Below are positions 36,600 to 44,564 of a DNA stretch of 64,000 bases, piece after piece. The stretch spans positions 7,806,425-7,870,424 of the forward strand of contig NZ_JAQNDM010000002.1 of assembly GCF_028368975.1 (NCBI RefSeq), given 5' to 3'. The notes beneath the pieces were generated by a model. That model was not told the origin of the DNA. It did not search any database and saw nothing but the letters and a program-made list of their open reading frames with translations. A program made the translations under genes and the position numbers. Source of the stretch: Stigmatella ashevillena. Lineage in GTDB: Bacteria; Myxococcota; Myxococcia; Myxococcales; Myxococcaceae. Position 1 is the stretch's first letter. The number at the start of each line of letters is the position of its first letter.

Positions 36600-37335
36600 A
36601 CGGCAGCTCAGCAGGGGTGACGTGCACGGTGAGGGTTCTCTCCTCGGACGGGCTCGAATCGTCGGTCACCCAGACGTTGAGGATGAACAGGGTCTCTTCG
36701 CTCACGGTGGGAGCGGTCCAGTACATGGAGGCGTGCTCCTCCTCCTCGGGCCCCATGATGGGCGAGAAACTCCCCAGCGGTGCGGCCGGCAGCCGCTGAC
36801 CCCACGAAAACCAGAGCATGTCGAGTTCCGGATCCGCCGCGGCGACCGTGAAGAGTCCCTGTTGCCCTGAGACGAGGGTGGTAGGCCCCGTGAGCTGCTC
36901 CACCGTGGGCGGCTCGTCGATCCAGAAGACGATGACGTAGACAGCGCGCTTCACCGTGCCGCCCCGTCCGTCCGAGACGGTGACGCTGAGCATGTACTCT
37001 CTGTCCCGGAAGTGGATGTTGGGGGCGGTCCAGGTGGGGGTGGGCAGGGTGGGATCGCTGAAGGTGCCAGGCACGGGCGGGCCCATGCCCGTCAGATCCG
37101 TCCCCCCCCAACTGTAGGTGAGCGGATCTCCGTCCGGATCCGAGGCACTGACGGACAGGAGAATGGAGGTCTGCTCGTCCAGGTCCGTGGAGGAGGCCGT
37201 GGGGACCGAGGTGAAGACGGGCGGGCGGTTCACGGGTTCAGGGGGCCCTTCCCCGGCCGGGGAGGGGCCAGGGCCCATGCCCAACAATCCCATGAACGCC
37301 AGCGGAACGAGGGTTGGCAGAAAGCAGCGACGCAC
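36598..37335 (-). CDS. Secreted protein with Ig/cadherin-like repeats
   Basis: 245 aa from the GTG at 37335, the start that gives a signal peptide (VRRCFLPTLVPLAFMGLLGMGPGPSPAGEG). Two beta-sandwich repeats follow: PPVFTSVPTASSTDLDEQTSILLSVSASDPDGDPLTYSW...YMLSVTVSDGRGG and PPTVEQLTGPTTLVSGQQGLFTVAAADPELDMLWFSW...LFILNVWVTDDSSPSEERTLTV. The DPDGDPLTYSW motif is typical of PKD/cadherin-like domains of secreted proteins. Probably surface adhesion or matrix; no enzyme motif. Confidence 0.8.
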   Translation of the reverse strand: MRRCFLPTLVPLAFMGLLGMGPGPSPAGEGPPEPVNRPPVFTSVPTASSTDLDEQTSILLSVSASDPDGDPLTYSWGGTDLTGMGPPVPGTFSDPTLPTPTWTAPNIHFRDREYMLSVTVSDGRGGTVKRAVYVIVFWIDEPPTVEQLTGPTTLVSGQQGLFTVAAADPELDMLWFSWGQRLPAAPLGSFSPIMGPEEEEHASMYWTAPTVSEETLFILNVWVTDDSSPSEERTLTVHVTPAELP

Positions 37336-37480
37336 GTGAACCTCGGGGCGCGAGGGGGGATGGTCTCCGTGAAGATAGGAAGAGACCTTTTCCCGGGCGC
37401 GACGGCTTCCAGTCGGTGAGCAATGGAAGAAAAAAGACTGTGATGGCCGGGGCCGCGGGGGGCGGCCGGGGCGGTTCTGC

Positions 37481-38347
37481 TCAGCGGTGAAAGTCCAGCC
37501 GCACCCATTCGCCCTGGGCCGCACCGGGCTCCGGGGTGAGCCCCTGGGCGCGGTAGGCGGCTTCCACCTCGGCCTTCTGCGGGGCCAGCACCCCCGCCAG
37601 CACGAGCCGCTCCTTCACCTTGGGCGCGATGAGCGGCGCCAGGGCGATGAGCGTGTTGGCCAGGATGTTGGCCACCACCAGATCGAACGTTCCTGGGACT
37701 TGCTCCAACCCCTTGCCGGACAGCTCCACGTCCAGGGTGTTGTTGACGTCGGCATTCTCGAGGGCGAGCTCCACGGACGTCGGATCATTGTCGGTGCCCA
37801 CCACGCGGCCGGCCCCCAGCTTCTTCGCCGCGATGGCCAGCACGCCCGTGCCTGTGCCCACGTCCAGCACGCTCGCCCCGGGGTGCGAGGCCATGTACGT
37901 GTCGATGGCGGCCAGGCACAGGGACGTCGTCGGGTGGTCTCCGGTGCCGAAGGCCATCTTCGGCTCGATGACGATGCGGGTGCGGTCCTGGGGCGCTTGG
38001 GCTGCTTCCCAGGGGGGGCCGACCCACAACCGCCCCACCTGCACGGACTTGATGAGCGCCTTCCACTCATTGCTCCAGTCTTGCTGGGGCTTCTCCTCGA
38101 GCAGGACGCGGGCCTCGGCGAAGTCCTCGGCCACCTGGGCGCGGGCGGCCTCGGCGATCTCGGCCTCCTCGAAGTACGCGATGACGATGGCCTCGCCCGG
38201 ATTGGGGCCGCGCACGCCCGGCATGGGGGGGGCCTCCCGGTCGCGCACCTCGAGGCCCGTGGCACCGGCCTCGTGGAGCACATCCTGAACGGACTCGGAC
38301 TGGGCTTCCGGCAACTCCACGGTGAGGGACAAATAGGTCTGGGACAT
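37481..38347 (-). CDS. prmA: Ribosomal protein L11 methyltransferase
   Basis: 288 aa, ATG start. N-terminal substrate-recognition domain (MSQTYLSLTVELPEAQSESVQDVLHEAGATGLEV), then the SAM domain with IEPKMAFGTGDHPTTSLCLAAID, motif I VLDVGTGTGVLAIAAKKLGA, GTDNDPTSVELALEN, and FDLVVANILANTLIALAPLI (the N-x-L-A-N motif). It trimethylates ribosomal protein L11. Divergent from a lipoprotein gene with only ~40 bp between starts. Confidence 0.95.
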   Translation of the reverse strand: MSQTYLSLTVELPEAQSESVQDVLHEAGATGLEVRDREAPPMPGVRGPNPGEAIVIAYFEEAEIAEAARAQVAEDFAEARVLLEEKPQQDWSNEWKALIKSVQVGRLWVGPPWEAAQAPQDRTRIVIEPKMAFGTGDHPTTSLCLAAIDTYMASHPGASVLDVGTGTGVLAIAAKKLGAGRVVGTDNDPTSVELALENADVNNTLDVELSGKGLEQVPGTFDLVVANILANTLIALAPLIAPKVKERLVLAGVLAPQKAEVEAAYRAQGLTPEPGAAQGEWVRLDFHR

Positions 38348-38387
38348 GCGGGCCCTTTAACCCCGGTGTGGCTATGGTGGAAGCGCC

Positions 38388-38750
38388 ATGAGAATGCTCG
38401 CCGTTGGGCCGCTGGCCTGGGTGCTCGCCTGCGTGGGGCCGCCCGCGCCCGATGCCGCCCTCTGTCAGGACGTCCTCTCCCGGGTGTGCCTGGCCCGGAG
38501 CTGTCCCGGCGTGAGCGAGCAGCTTGGGCTCGGGTCTCAGGAGTGTTTTGCCACGCTGGAGGCGCGCACCGGGTGTGGCACGGAGGCGTTCGTCCTCACG
38601 GAGCCCTCCCGGGAGAGGCTCCTGGTCTGCCGCCAGCCGCTGGTCCGGCGGAGCACGGACCCTGGCAAGGCGCCCACCTGCGGGGAGATGGCGGAAGTGG
38701 TCCGTGACTGTCCGGACCTGACCGCCTTCCTCCGGGGGAGCGCTCCATGA
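38388..38750 (+). CDS. Small Cys-rich lipoprotein, 120 aa
   Basis: Signal MRMLAVGPLAWVLAC-V, lipobox with Cys15. Mature part has seven further cysteines (ALCQDVLSRVCLARSCPGV; GCGTEAF; VCRQP; TCGEM; DCPDL), suggesting a disulfide-bonded periplasmic domain. Its stop overlaps the next start as ATGA, so the two lipoproteins are translationally coupled. Family not recognised. Confidence 0.8.
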   Translation: MRMLAVGPLAWVLACVGPPAPDAALCQDVLSRVCLARSCPGVSEQLGLGSQECFATLEARTGCGTEAFVLTEPSRERLLVCRQPLVRRSTDPGKAPTCGEMAEVVRDCPDLTAFLRGSAP

Positions 38751-40015
38751 GGTGGCGCAGTGGGGTGGTGGGGGGGATGGTGATGGCGGTGGGGTGCGCG
38801 CCGCTCCAGGTGGAGCGCCGGGTGGAGCGTGGGCCCGTGCTGCGGACCTATGCGCAAGAGAGGGTGCTCGGAGAGAAAGCGCTCGCGGCGGAGGTGGAGG
38901 CCCATTGGCCCCGGCTCACCTTCCGGTTCCTCTCCTCGGAGGTGTGCCGCACCGAGCAGCATGAGGAGTTCATCGAGAACGTCATCACCGAGCGCCATGA
39001 GCCCTCGGCGGCCCCTGCCTTCAGCGCGGGGTTGGTGAATACCGTGCTGGGGGGCGCCTTGTTGCTGGCCCGGCCGCTGTTTTCGAATGCTCCGGACCGG
39101 GATGCCATTGATCGCGAGGGGCGCTATGGCGCTTCTTCCCGGAAGAAGGCCACCGTGTGGGGCTCGGTGTTTGTGGTGCTCGGGGTGCCCTCGCTGGTCA
39201 CGGGCATCGTCCAGAGCCTGCGCTCCGGTGAGGAGACTGAGACGCGCAAGGGCGATGCGGTGGTGAGCCTGCGCGAGGCGCCGTGCCGTGTGGAACCCGC
39301 GAATGGCCAGGTGGAGTTCGCGGGGGGGGCGGGGGCGCCGCCTGCCCCTCGGGCCACCACGGACGGAGCCCTGACGCTCACCGTGGAGGAGATGCGTGGC
39401 ATGCGCTTCGAGGGGGTTCTTTTGGACGGAGTGCCCGCCGTCCTCACGAGCGAGGCCCAGGAGCGGGTGTCGAACTTCCGCGTGTGTGCCCGGCTGTTGA
39501 CGGAGCCCATGGCCGCGGCGGTGTTGGCGCAAGCGGGCGTGGGGCAACTGCGCGCCGTGCGCCAGCAGGTGGCGGGATGTGAAGCGATTCCGGAGGCTCC
39601 CACCGCAGAGCGGCTGAGGATGCTCGATGAGGCGCTTTCGGCCCAGGCAAGCCGTGTGGAGACGCCCGATTCACCCCAGGTGGGCTCGTTCGAGGAGGCG
39701 TTGGCGGTCTACAGGCCTTCTTTGAACATCACTCCGGACAGCGCGGCGCTTCAGAAACTGGAGGATCCAGAGGCGCTCACCGGGCAGGCGCTGACGCTGC
39801 GCGGTGTGTTGGAGCGCTACGAGGGGCAGAACATTGCGGTGGTGCAAGTGGGCCCCGCGCGGGTGCTGGTGTTCCTGGCGCAGGATCGGCTGTGGGGGGC
39901 TGAACTCCGCCGGGGCTCACGGGTGGAACTGGTAGGCGTGGCGATGGGTCGGCAGCGGCTTGGGGACTTGGAGTTGCCGCTGGTGCGCGCGGTGTGGATG
40001 CGGACCGCGCTCTGA
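38747..40015 (+). CDS. Lipoprotein of unknown function, 422 aa
   Basis: Coupled to the preceding lipoprotein by a 4-bp ATGA overlap. Lipobox AVGC (Cys17). Residues ~90-170 contain two hydrophobic segments (SAGLVNTVLGGALLLARPLF; KATVWGSVFVVLGVPSLVTGIVQSL), which could be membrane hairpins. The C-terminal ~90 residues form a beta-rich OB-like segment (LRGVLERYEGQNIAVVQVGPARVLVFLAQDRLW...GSRVELVGVAMGRQRL), similar to domains that bind small ligands or nucleic acids in periplasmic proteins. No assigned family. Confidence 0.75.
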   Translation: MRWRSGVVGGMVMAVGCAPLQVERRVERGPVLRTYAQERVLGEKALAAEVEAHWPRLTFRFLSSEVCRTEQHEEFIENVITERHEPSAAPAFSAGLVNTVLGGALLLARPLFSNAPDRDAIDREGRYGASSRKKATVWGSVFVVLGVPSLVTGIVQSLRSGEETETRKGDAVVSLREAPCRVEPANGQVEFAGGAGAPPAPRATTDGALTLTVEEMRGMRFEGVLLDGVPAVLTSEAQERVSNFRVCARLLTEPMAAAVLAQAGVGQLRAVRQQVAGCEAIPEAPTAERLRMLDEALSAQASRVETPDSPQVGSFEEALAVYRPSLNITPDSAALQKLEDPEALTGQALTLRGVLERYEGQNIAVVQVGPARVLVFLAQDRLWGAELRRGSRVELVGVAMGRQRLGDLELPLVRAVWMRTAL

Positions 40016-40078
40016 GCGGTGGCTGGTGCGCGAACGCCGCATTCTGGCGAGAGGTGACGAGCGGTTTCCGGCTGCCCT

Positions 40079-41416
40079 TTAAGTGCGTCCCGCGTCGATA
40101 GGGGAGCCTGCGTCGTAGCTGCCGCCGCCATCGGAGGGGTGGCCGCCGTCGGAGGCGCCGCCATCGCCTGGGGAACCGGCATCAGGCCGTGGACCACCGT
40201 CGGAAGGATATCCACCGTCGGAGGCGCCGCCATCGCCTGGGGAACCGGCATCAGGCCGTGGACCACCGTCGGAAGGATATCCACCGTCGGAGGCGCCGCC
40301 ATCGCCTGGGGAGCCCGCATCAGGGCGTGGACCACCGTCGGAGCTACCGCCACCGTCGGAGGGAGAGCCGCCGTCGGAGGCGCCGCCATCGCCTGGGGAG
40401 CCAGCATCAGGCCGTGGGCCACCGTCGGAAGGGTATCCACCATCGGAGGGAGAGCCCGCGTCGTAGCTGCCACCGTCGGAGGGAGAGCCGCCGTCGGAGG
40501 CGCCGCCATCGCCTGGGGAGCCCGCATCAGGGCGTGGACCACCGTCGGAGCTACCGCCGCCGTCGGAGGGAGAGCCGCCGTCGGAGGCGCCACCATCACC
40601 TGGGGAACCGGCATCAGGCCGTGGGCCACCGTCGGAGCTGCCGCCGTCGGAGGGAGAGCCGCCGTCGGAGGTGCCGCCATCGCCTGGGGAGCCAGCATCA
40701 GGCCGTGGACCGCCGTCAGAGCTGCCGCCGTCAGAGGCGCCGCCATCGCCTGGGGGGCCCGCATCAGGCCGTGGGCCACCGTCGGAGCTGCCGCCGTCGG
40801 AGGCGCCGCCATCGCCTGGGGAGCCAGCATCAGGCCGTGGGCCACCGTCGGAAGGGTATCCACCGTCGGAGGGAGAGCCCGCGTCAGGCCAAGGGCCCGC
40901 GTCGTAGCTGCCGCCGTCGGAGGGGTAACCCGCATCAGGCCGTGGGCCGCCGTCGGAGCTACCGCCGCCGTCGTAGGAAGGATATCCGCCGTCATAGCTG
41001 CCGCCGCCATCTGGCGGATTTCCTGCGTCGGGTCGTGGGTCCTTGTTAGGCGGGGAGCCCGCGTCAGCAATGCCTGAGTCTGCTTCGCCAGAGCCTCCGT
41101 CCAAATACCCGCACGCCGTCTGTGTCAGGCAATATCCGCCGGGGCCGCCATCGGTGGGATCGCCGCCACAGCAAAGAAGCTGAGAGTCCTGACATCCTAC
41201 GAGTGGCTCACAGGGATCAACGCAAAGGGAGCGCTCGTAAACCTCCACGAAGAGACAGACTTCCTCTGGGTGGCATGTACTTGCATCAGTGCATTCAACC
41301 CAGAGGCCGCCATCCTCACTCTTTAAGAGAGGCAATGGTTCGGGGTCACCGCACCCCTGTGCCATGAGCAGCAGGGCCAGGCCACCCCCCAGGAAACTGA
41401 AGAGAGTATTTCGCAT
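40079..41416 (-). CDS. Repeat-rich lipoprotein (Asp-Gly-Gly minisatellite)
   Basis: 445 aa from the ATG giving MRNTLFSFLGGGLALLLMAQGC (Cys22 lipobox). Residues ~30-110 are a Cys-rich head (CTDASTCHPEEVCLFVEV; CVDPCEPLVGCQDSQLLCCGGDPTDGG; YCLTQTACGYLDGG). The remaining ~330 residues are low-complexity repeats of PRPDAGSPGDGGASDGG and PSDGG units, which would form an extended acidic stalk that may bind Ca2+ through repeated Asp. Because the repeat array is in-frame with 3n units, length changes will not disrupt the gene. The plus strand is also open by composition alone and is not a gene. Confidence 0.85.
   Translation of the reverse strand: MRNTLFSFLGGGLALLLMAQGCGDPEPLPLLKSEDGGLWVECTDASTCHPEEVCLFVEVYERSLCVDPCEPLVGCQDSQLLCCGGDPTDGGPGGYCLTQTACGYLDGGSGEADSGIADAGSPPNKDPRPDAGNPPDGGGSYDGGYPSYDGGGSSDGGPRPDAGYPSDGGSYDAGPWPDAGSPSDGGYPSDGGPRPDAGSPGDGGASDGGSSDGGPRPDAGPPGDGGASDGGSSDGGPRPDAGSPGDGGTSDGGSPSDGGSSDGGPRPDAGSPGDGGASDGGSPSDGGGSSDGGPRPDAGSPGDGGASDGGSPSDGGSYDAGSPSDGGYPSDGGPRPDAGSPGDGGASDGGSPSDGGGSSDGGPRPDAGSPGDGGASDGGYPSDGGPRPDAGSPGDGGASDGGYPSDGGPRPDAGSPGDGGASDGGHPSDGGGSYDAGSPIDAGRT
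40120..41010 (-). repeat. 69-bp tandem minisatellite in the repeat lipoprotein gene
   Basis: The left end has exact 69-bp tandem units (starts at 40151, 40220 and 40289), with further degenerate and shortened copies to about 41010. Copies differ by single substitutions and by loss or gain of short DGG/PSD subunits, always in multiples of three. Confidence 0.85.
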
Positions 41417-41771
41417 GTCAACCAATTCCGGGTGTTTGAGGGGCGTGACTGAGTTCTGACACGCGAATAGCGGGATGCCTATACGCGAATTTTCAGTTGC
41501 TGGCAGCAAACATCAGCATGGGGAGTGGGCTCCCAGTCCTCAGTTTTCTGCGGCCGTGTGATGTTTCTGCGGGCAGGGGATGCATGTTTTGTCTCCCATC
41601 CTTGCGAGTGGAGGACTTTCGAAGACCCGTCACACGCTTCCGCAGTGCATCCAATGCAAAAGGCTGGCCTCTTCCAAAGTTTGGAAGTGAGGCCAGCCTT
41701 GCTCAGAGGGCGGAACAGATGAGGCTTCCGAGAACCCAATCAGGGTGAACGGAAGGAGCGAGGGACCGCGG
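41417..41771. promoter_or_regulatory. 355-bp gap: promoter region of repeat lipoprotein plus M16 terminator
   Basis: No gene. The part nearest the lipoprotein start carries two direct ACGCGAAT copies (41461-41468 and 41483-41490), 22 bp apart start to start, with a TATAGG-like -10 (minus strand) between them. This is a possible operator pair. The right part holds the long hairpin listed separately. Confidence 0.45.
41660..41700 (-). terminator. Long, nearly perfect terminator hairpin after the M16 gene
   Basis: AAGGCTGGCCTC pairs perfectly with GAGGCCAGCCTT; inside, TTCCAAA pairs with TTTGGAA around a single base, leaving a 2-base bulge. On the minus strand the stem is followed by TTGCATT after the closing T residues. 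Confidence 0.75.
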
Positions 41772-44372
41772 TCACGGCCCGACGATGGTGAGCGCGCTCT
41801 GGTTGAAGTCGATGACCCGGCGCGCGGCCGTCCGCACATCCTCCGCGGTCACTGCCGCCACCCGCTCCGCGTAATGGAGGAAGTTCTCCTGGCCCAGGCC
41901 ATAGCAGGCATCCAGGGCGATGAGCGCGGCGCGGGCCCCATTGCGTTGCAGGCCAATCTCGTGCGTGCCGATGAGGTGTTGCTTGGCGCGGGCCAGCTCC
42001 GCCTCGGGCACCGGCTCGTCCCGGACCCGCTCCAGCTCCGTGCGAATCCCGGCCAGCGCCGCGTCCAGCTTCTCGGGGCTCGTGCCCATGTAGATGGCGA
42101 AGTACCCCGGATCCACGCCCTCCATCGAGAAGCTGCTGACGCTGTAGGCCATGGAGCGTTTGTCGCGCAGCTCGATGAAGAGCCGCCCGCCCTGGCCGGA
42201 CAACAGCGTGGACAGCACTTCCAGCGAGTGGCGCCACGGGTCTGAGACACGGGCTCCCTGGAAGCCCAGCACGAGGTGCGCCTGCGCTCGCGACAGGACC
42301 CGCTTTTCCTGGCGAGGGGCCTCGGGGGGCGCCTCCAGGGGCACCTGAGGAGGAGCCACCGCGCGGCCCTTCGAGGTCCCGAACAACTCCCGCGCCAGGG
42401 CCACCACTTCCTCCGCTTTCACATCCCCCACCACGCTCAGGGTGAGCTGGGAAGGATCCATGTGCGCGCTGTGCCAGGCGCTCAGCGCCTCGGGCCCCAG
42501 CTTCTCCACCGAGGCGCTCTCACCCAGAGAGGGCATGCGGTAGGGATGCGAGCGGAACAGCGTCTTGCTGAACAGCTCGAAGGCCAGGCCCGAGGGTTTG
42601 TCCTCGCGGGTGAGGATGTCTTGCAGCATGAGGCCGCGCTCGCGCTTCACCTCGGCCTCCGGGAAGGCCGGGTTCAGCAAGCAGTCGGCGAAGAGGCGGA
42701 AGGCCGGCTCGAAGTGCCGCGAGAGGAACTCACCCCGCAGGCCCACCGAGTTCCGTCCGCCTTGGCCAGAGAGCGAGCCCGCGTACGCGTCGATGAGGTG
42801 GGAGATCTCCTCCGCGTCGTGGGTGGGGGTGCCGCGTGTGAGGGTGCGCCCCAGCAGCGTGGTGATGCCGTTGTCCGCCACCGTCTCGTAGCGCAGTCCG
42901 CCCGGGAACACCGCGCGCACGGCGAAGAGGGGAACGGCGCGCTCTTCGCGGATGAGCAGGCGGGCTCCCGAGGGCAGCCGCTCCTCCATCACCTTCGCCG
43001 CGCTCACCGAGGAAGCGCGCCCGATGCGCATGGGGGGCTCGGCCACCGTTTTGCGCGGCCGACGGTCCCCTCTCAGGGTGGGAGCCTCGTGCAGCGCCCG
43101 GTCGAGGATGTCCCGGGCCTGGGCCTCATCGAAGGCGGTGCCTCGGGGCAATAGCCCGGTGAGCACCGCGTGCTCGAAGCGGAGGTACCGCTCGGCCACG
43201 GCGCGCACGTCCTCTGGGGTGAGCCGGGCCACCGCCTCGTAGTAGCGCGCCTCCGCCTCCAGCCCATCCATGCTGGACTGGTAATAGCCCAGCTTGCGCG
43301 CCAGCCCCTGCACCGTCTCGCGCTGATAGATGGCCTCCGCTTCGATGAGGGCCTTCACCGTGGCGAGTTCCTCGGCGGGCACCGGCTGCGTGCGCAGCTC
43401 GGCCAGCACGCGGACCGTCTCCTCGAGGGCACTGGCCAGGTTCGCCGGGGGCAAGGTGAGCGACGCGGTGAACAGGCCCGGATCCCGGGGCGTGTAGGCC
43501 GAGGCGTGGATGTCGTTGACGAGGCTCCTCTTGCGCTTGACCTCCAGCGCCAGCCGGGACGAGTCCCCCTGGCCCGCGAGCATCGCCAACACGTCCAGGG
43601 CGGGCACGTCCGGGTGCTCCGCTTGAGGGATGCCGAAGCCCACGTGGAGGTAGGCCTCCTTCACATCGTCCTGGCGCAGCAACAGGCGACGGCTCGTGAC
43701 GGTCGGCTCCGGGACCCGCGGCTTCAGCCCCTCGAAGGGCCGGCCCCAGTCCCCGCCGAAGATGTCCTCCACCCACTCCCGCAGCTCCGCTTCCTTCAGG
43801 TCTCCCACCACCGAGAGCACCAGGTTCTTCGGCGAGTAATACCGGTGGTAGAACTCGAGCACCTTCTCGCGCGTGAAGCTGCGCACGCTCTCCTCGGTGC
43901 CGATGACGGGGTGCCGGTACGGGTGCACGGCGTAGGCGGTGGAGAACAGGTCCCTCGAAGCGCGCCGGGACGGTGTGTCCTGGCTGCGCTTGATCTCCTC
44001 GCACACCACCTCGCGCTCCCTCGCCAGCTCGTCAGCGTCGAAGGCCGAACGCCTCACGGCATCTCCCAGGATGTCGAGCCCCATCCGGGCGAACTGGCTG
44101 GCGATGACGATGTGGTAGACCGTCTGGTCGAAGGACGTCCAGGCGTTGATCTCCCCGCCGTGCGCCTCCACGTCCCGGGCAATCTCGCCCGGGCCCCGGC
44201 GCTCCGTGCCCTTGAAGAGCATGTGCTCGTGCAGGTGAGCGAGCCCTGCCTGGTCCGGACGCTCGTCGGCGCTGCCGACCTTCACCCAGACTTGGAAGGC
44301 CGCGACCTTGGCGGCGTGCTGCTCCTCGAAGACAACGGTGAGCCCATTGGAGAGTGCATAGCGGAGGGGCAT
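41772..44372 (-). CDS. Fused double-domain M16 zinc peptidase (insulinase family)
   Basis: 866 aa from the ATG giving MPLRYALSNGLTVVFEEQ, the family start; the open frame extends 35 codons upstream without resemblance. First half: inverted zinc motif H46-L-H-E-H50 and the downstream Glu in REREVVCEEIKRSQD. Second half repeats the fold (LLIREERAVPLFAVRAVFPGG; AYAGSLSGQGGRNSVGLRGEF) but has lost the zinc motif, as in the regulatory halves of processing peptidases. Many bacteria encode the halves as two genes; here they are fused. It degrades peptides, location probably periplasm or cytoplasm (no signal peptide seen). Confidence 0.93.
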   Translation of the reverse strand: MPLRYALSNGLTVVFEEQHAAKVAAFQVWVKVGSADERPDQAGLAHLHEHMLFKGTERRGPGEIARDVEAHGGEINAWTSFDQTVYHIVIASQFARMGLDILGDAVRRSAFDADELAREREVVCEEIKRSQDTPSRRASRDLFSTAYAVHPYRHPVIGTEESVRSFTREKVLEFYHRYYSPKNLVLSVVGDLKEAELREWVEDIFGGDWGRPFEGLKPRVPEPTVTSRRLLLRQDDVKEAYLHVGFGIPQAEHPDVPALDVLAMLAGQGDSSRLALEVKRKRSLVNDIHASAYTPRDPGLFTASLTLPPANLASALEETVRVLAELRTQPVPAEELATVKALIEAEAIYQRETVQGLARKLGYYQSSMDGLEAEARYYEAVARLTPEDVRAVAERYLRFEHAVLTGLLPRGTAFDEAQARDILDRALHEAPTLRGDRRPRKTVAEPPMRIGRASSVSAAKVMEERLPSGARLLIREERAVPLFAVRAVFPGGLRYETVADNGITTLLGRTLTRGTPTHDAEEISHLIDAYAGSLSGQGGRNSVGLRGEFLSRHFEPAFRLFADCLLNPAFPEAEVKRERGLMLQDILTREDKPSGLAFELFSKTLFRSHPYRMPSLGESASVEKLGPEALSAWHSAHMDPSQLTLSVVGDVKAEEVVALARELFGTSKGRAVAPPQVPLEAPPEAPRQEKRVLSRAQAHLVLGFQGARVSDPWRHSLEVLSTLLSGQGGRLFIELRDKRSMAYSVSSFSMEGVDPGYFAIYMGTSPEKLDAALAGIRTELERVRDEPVPEAELARAKQHLIGTHEIGLQRNGARAALIALDACYGLGQENFLHYAERVAAVTAEDVRTAARRVIDFNQSALTIVGP

Positions 44373-44564
44373 AGGAGGCGTCCGAGGCTGGCACCCGCCC
44401 TGTATGGAAGCAAGGCAAGGTGTGTGTTTTCCTGCACTGAGTAACGCTCGGGCCGCCTCCTGGCGAGCCAGAAGCACGTCCGGAGCCTCCCTGGCAGGCC
44501 ATGCGTTCGATATCGGCCTGTGGAGTTGGAGAACAGCCCAGACGAGGGCTAACCTGTGATTCTC

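Noticed and set aside
40120-41010. Regular short repeats resembling a CRISPR array
   Set aside because: The units are back-to-back without unique spacers, are multiples of three, and code for a DGG-rich protein tail behind a lipoprotein signal. No cas gene is nearby.
40139-41077. 312-codon open frame on the plus strand across the repeats
   Set aside because: It is only the reverse side of the repeat gene; its residues are compositional noise (Ala/Val/Gly) and it has no signal, motif or RBS.
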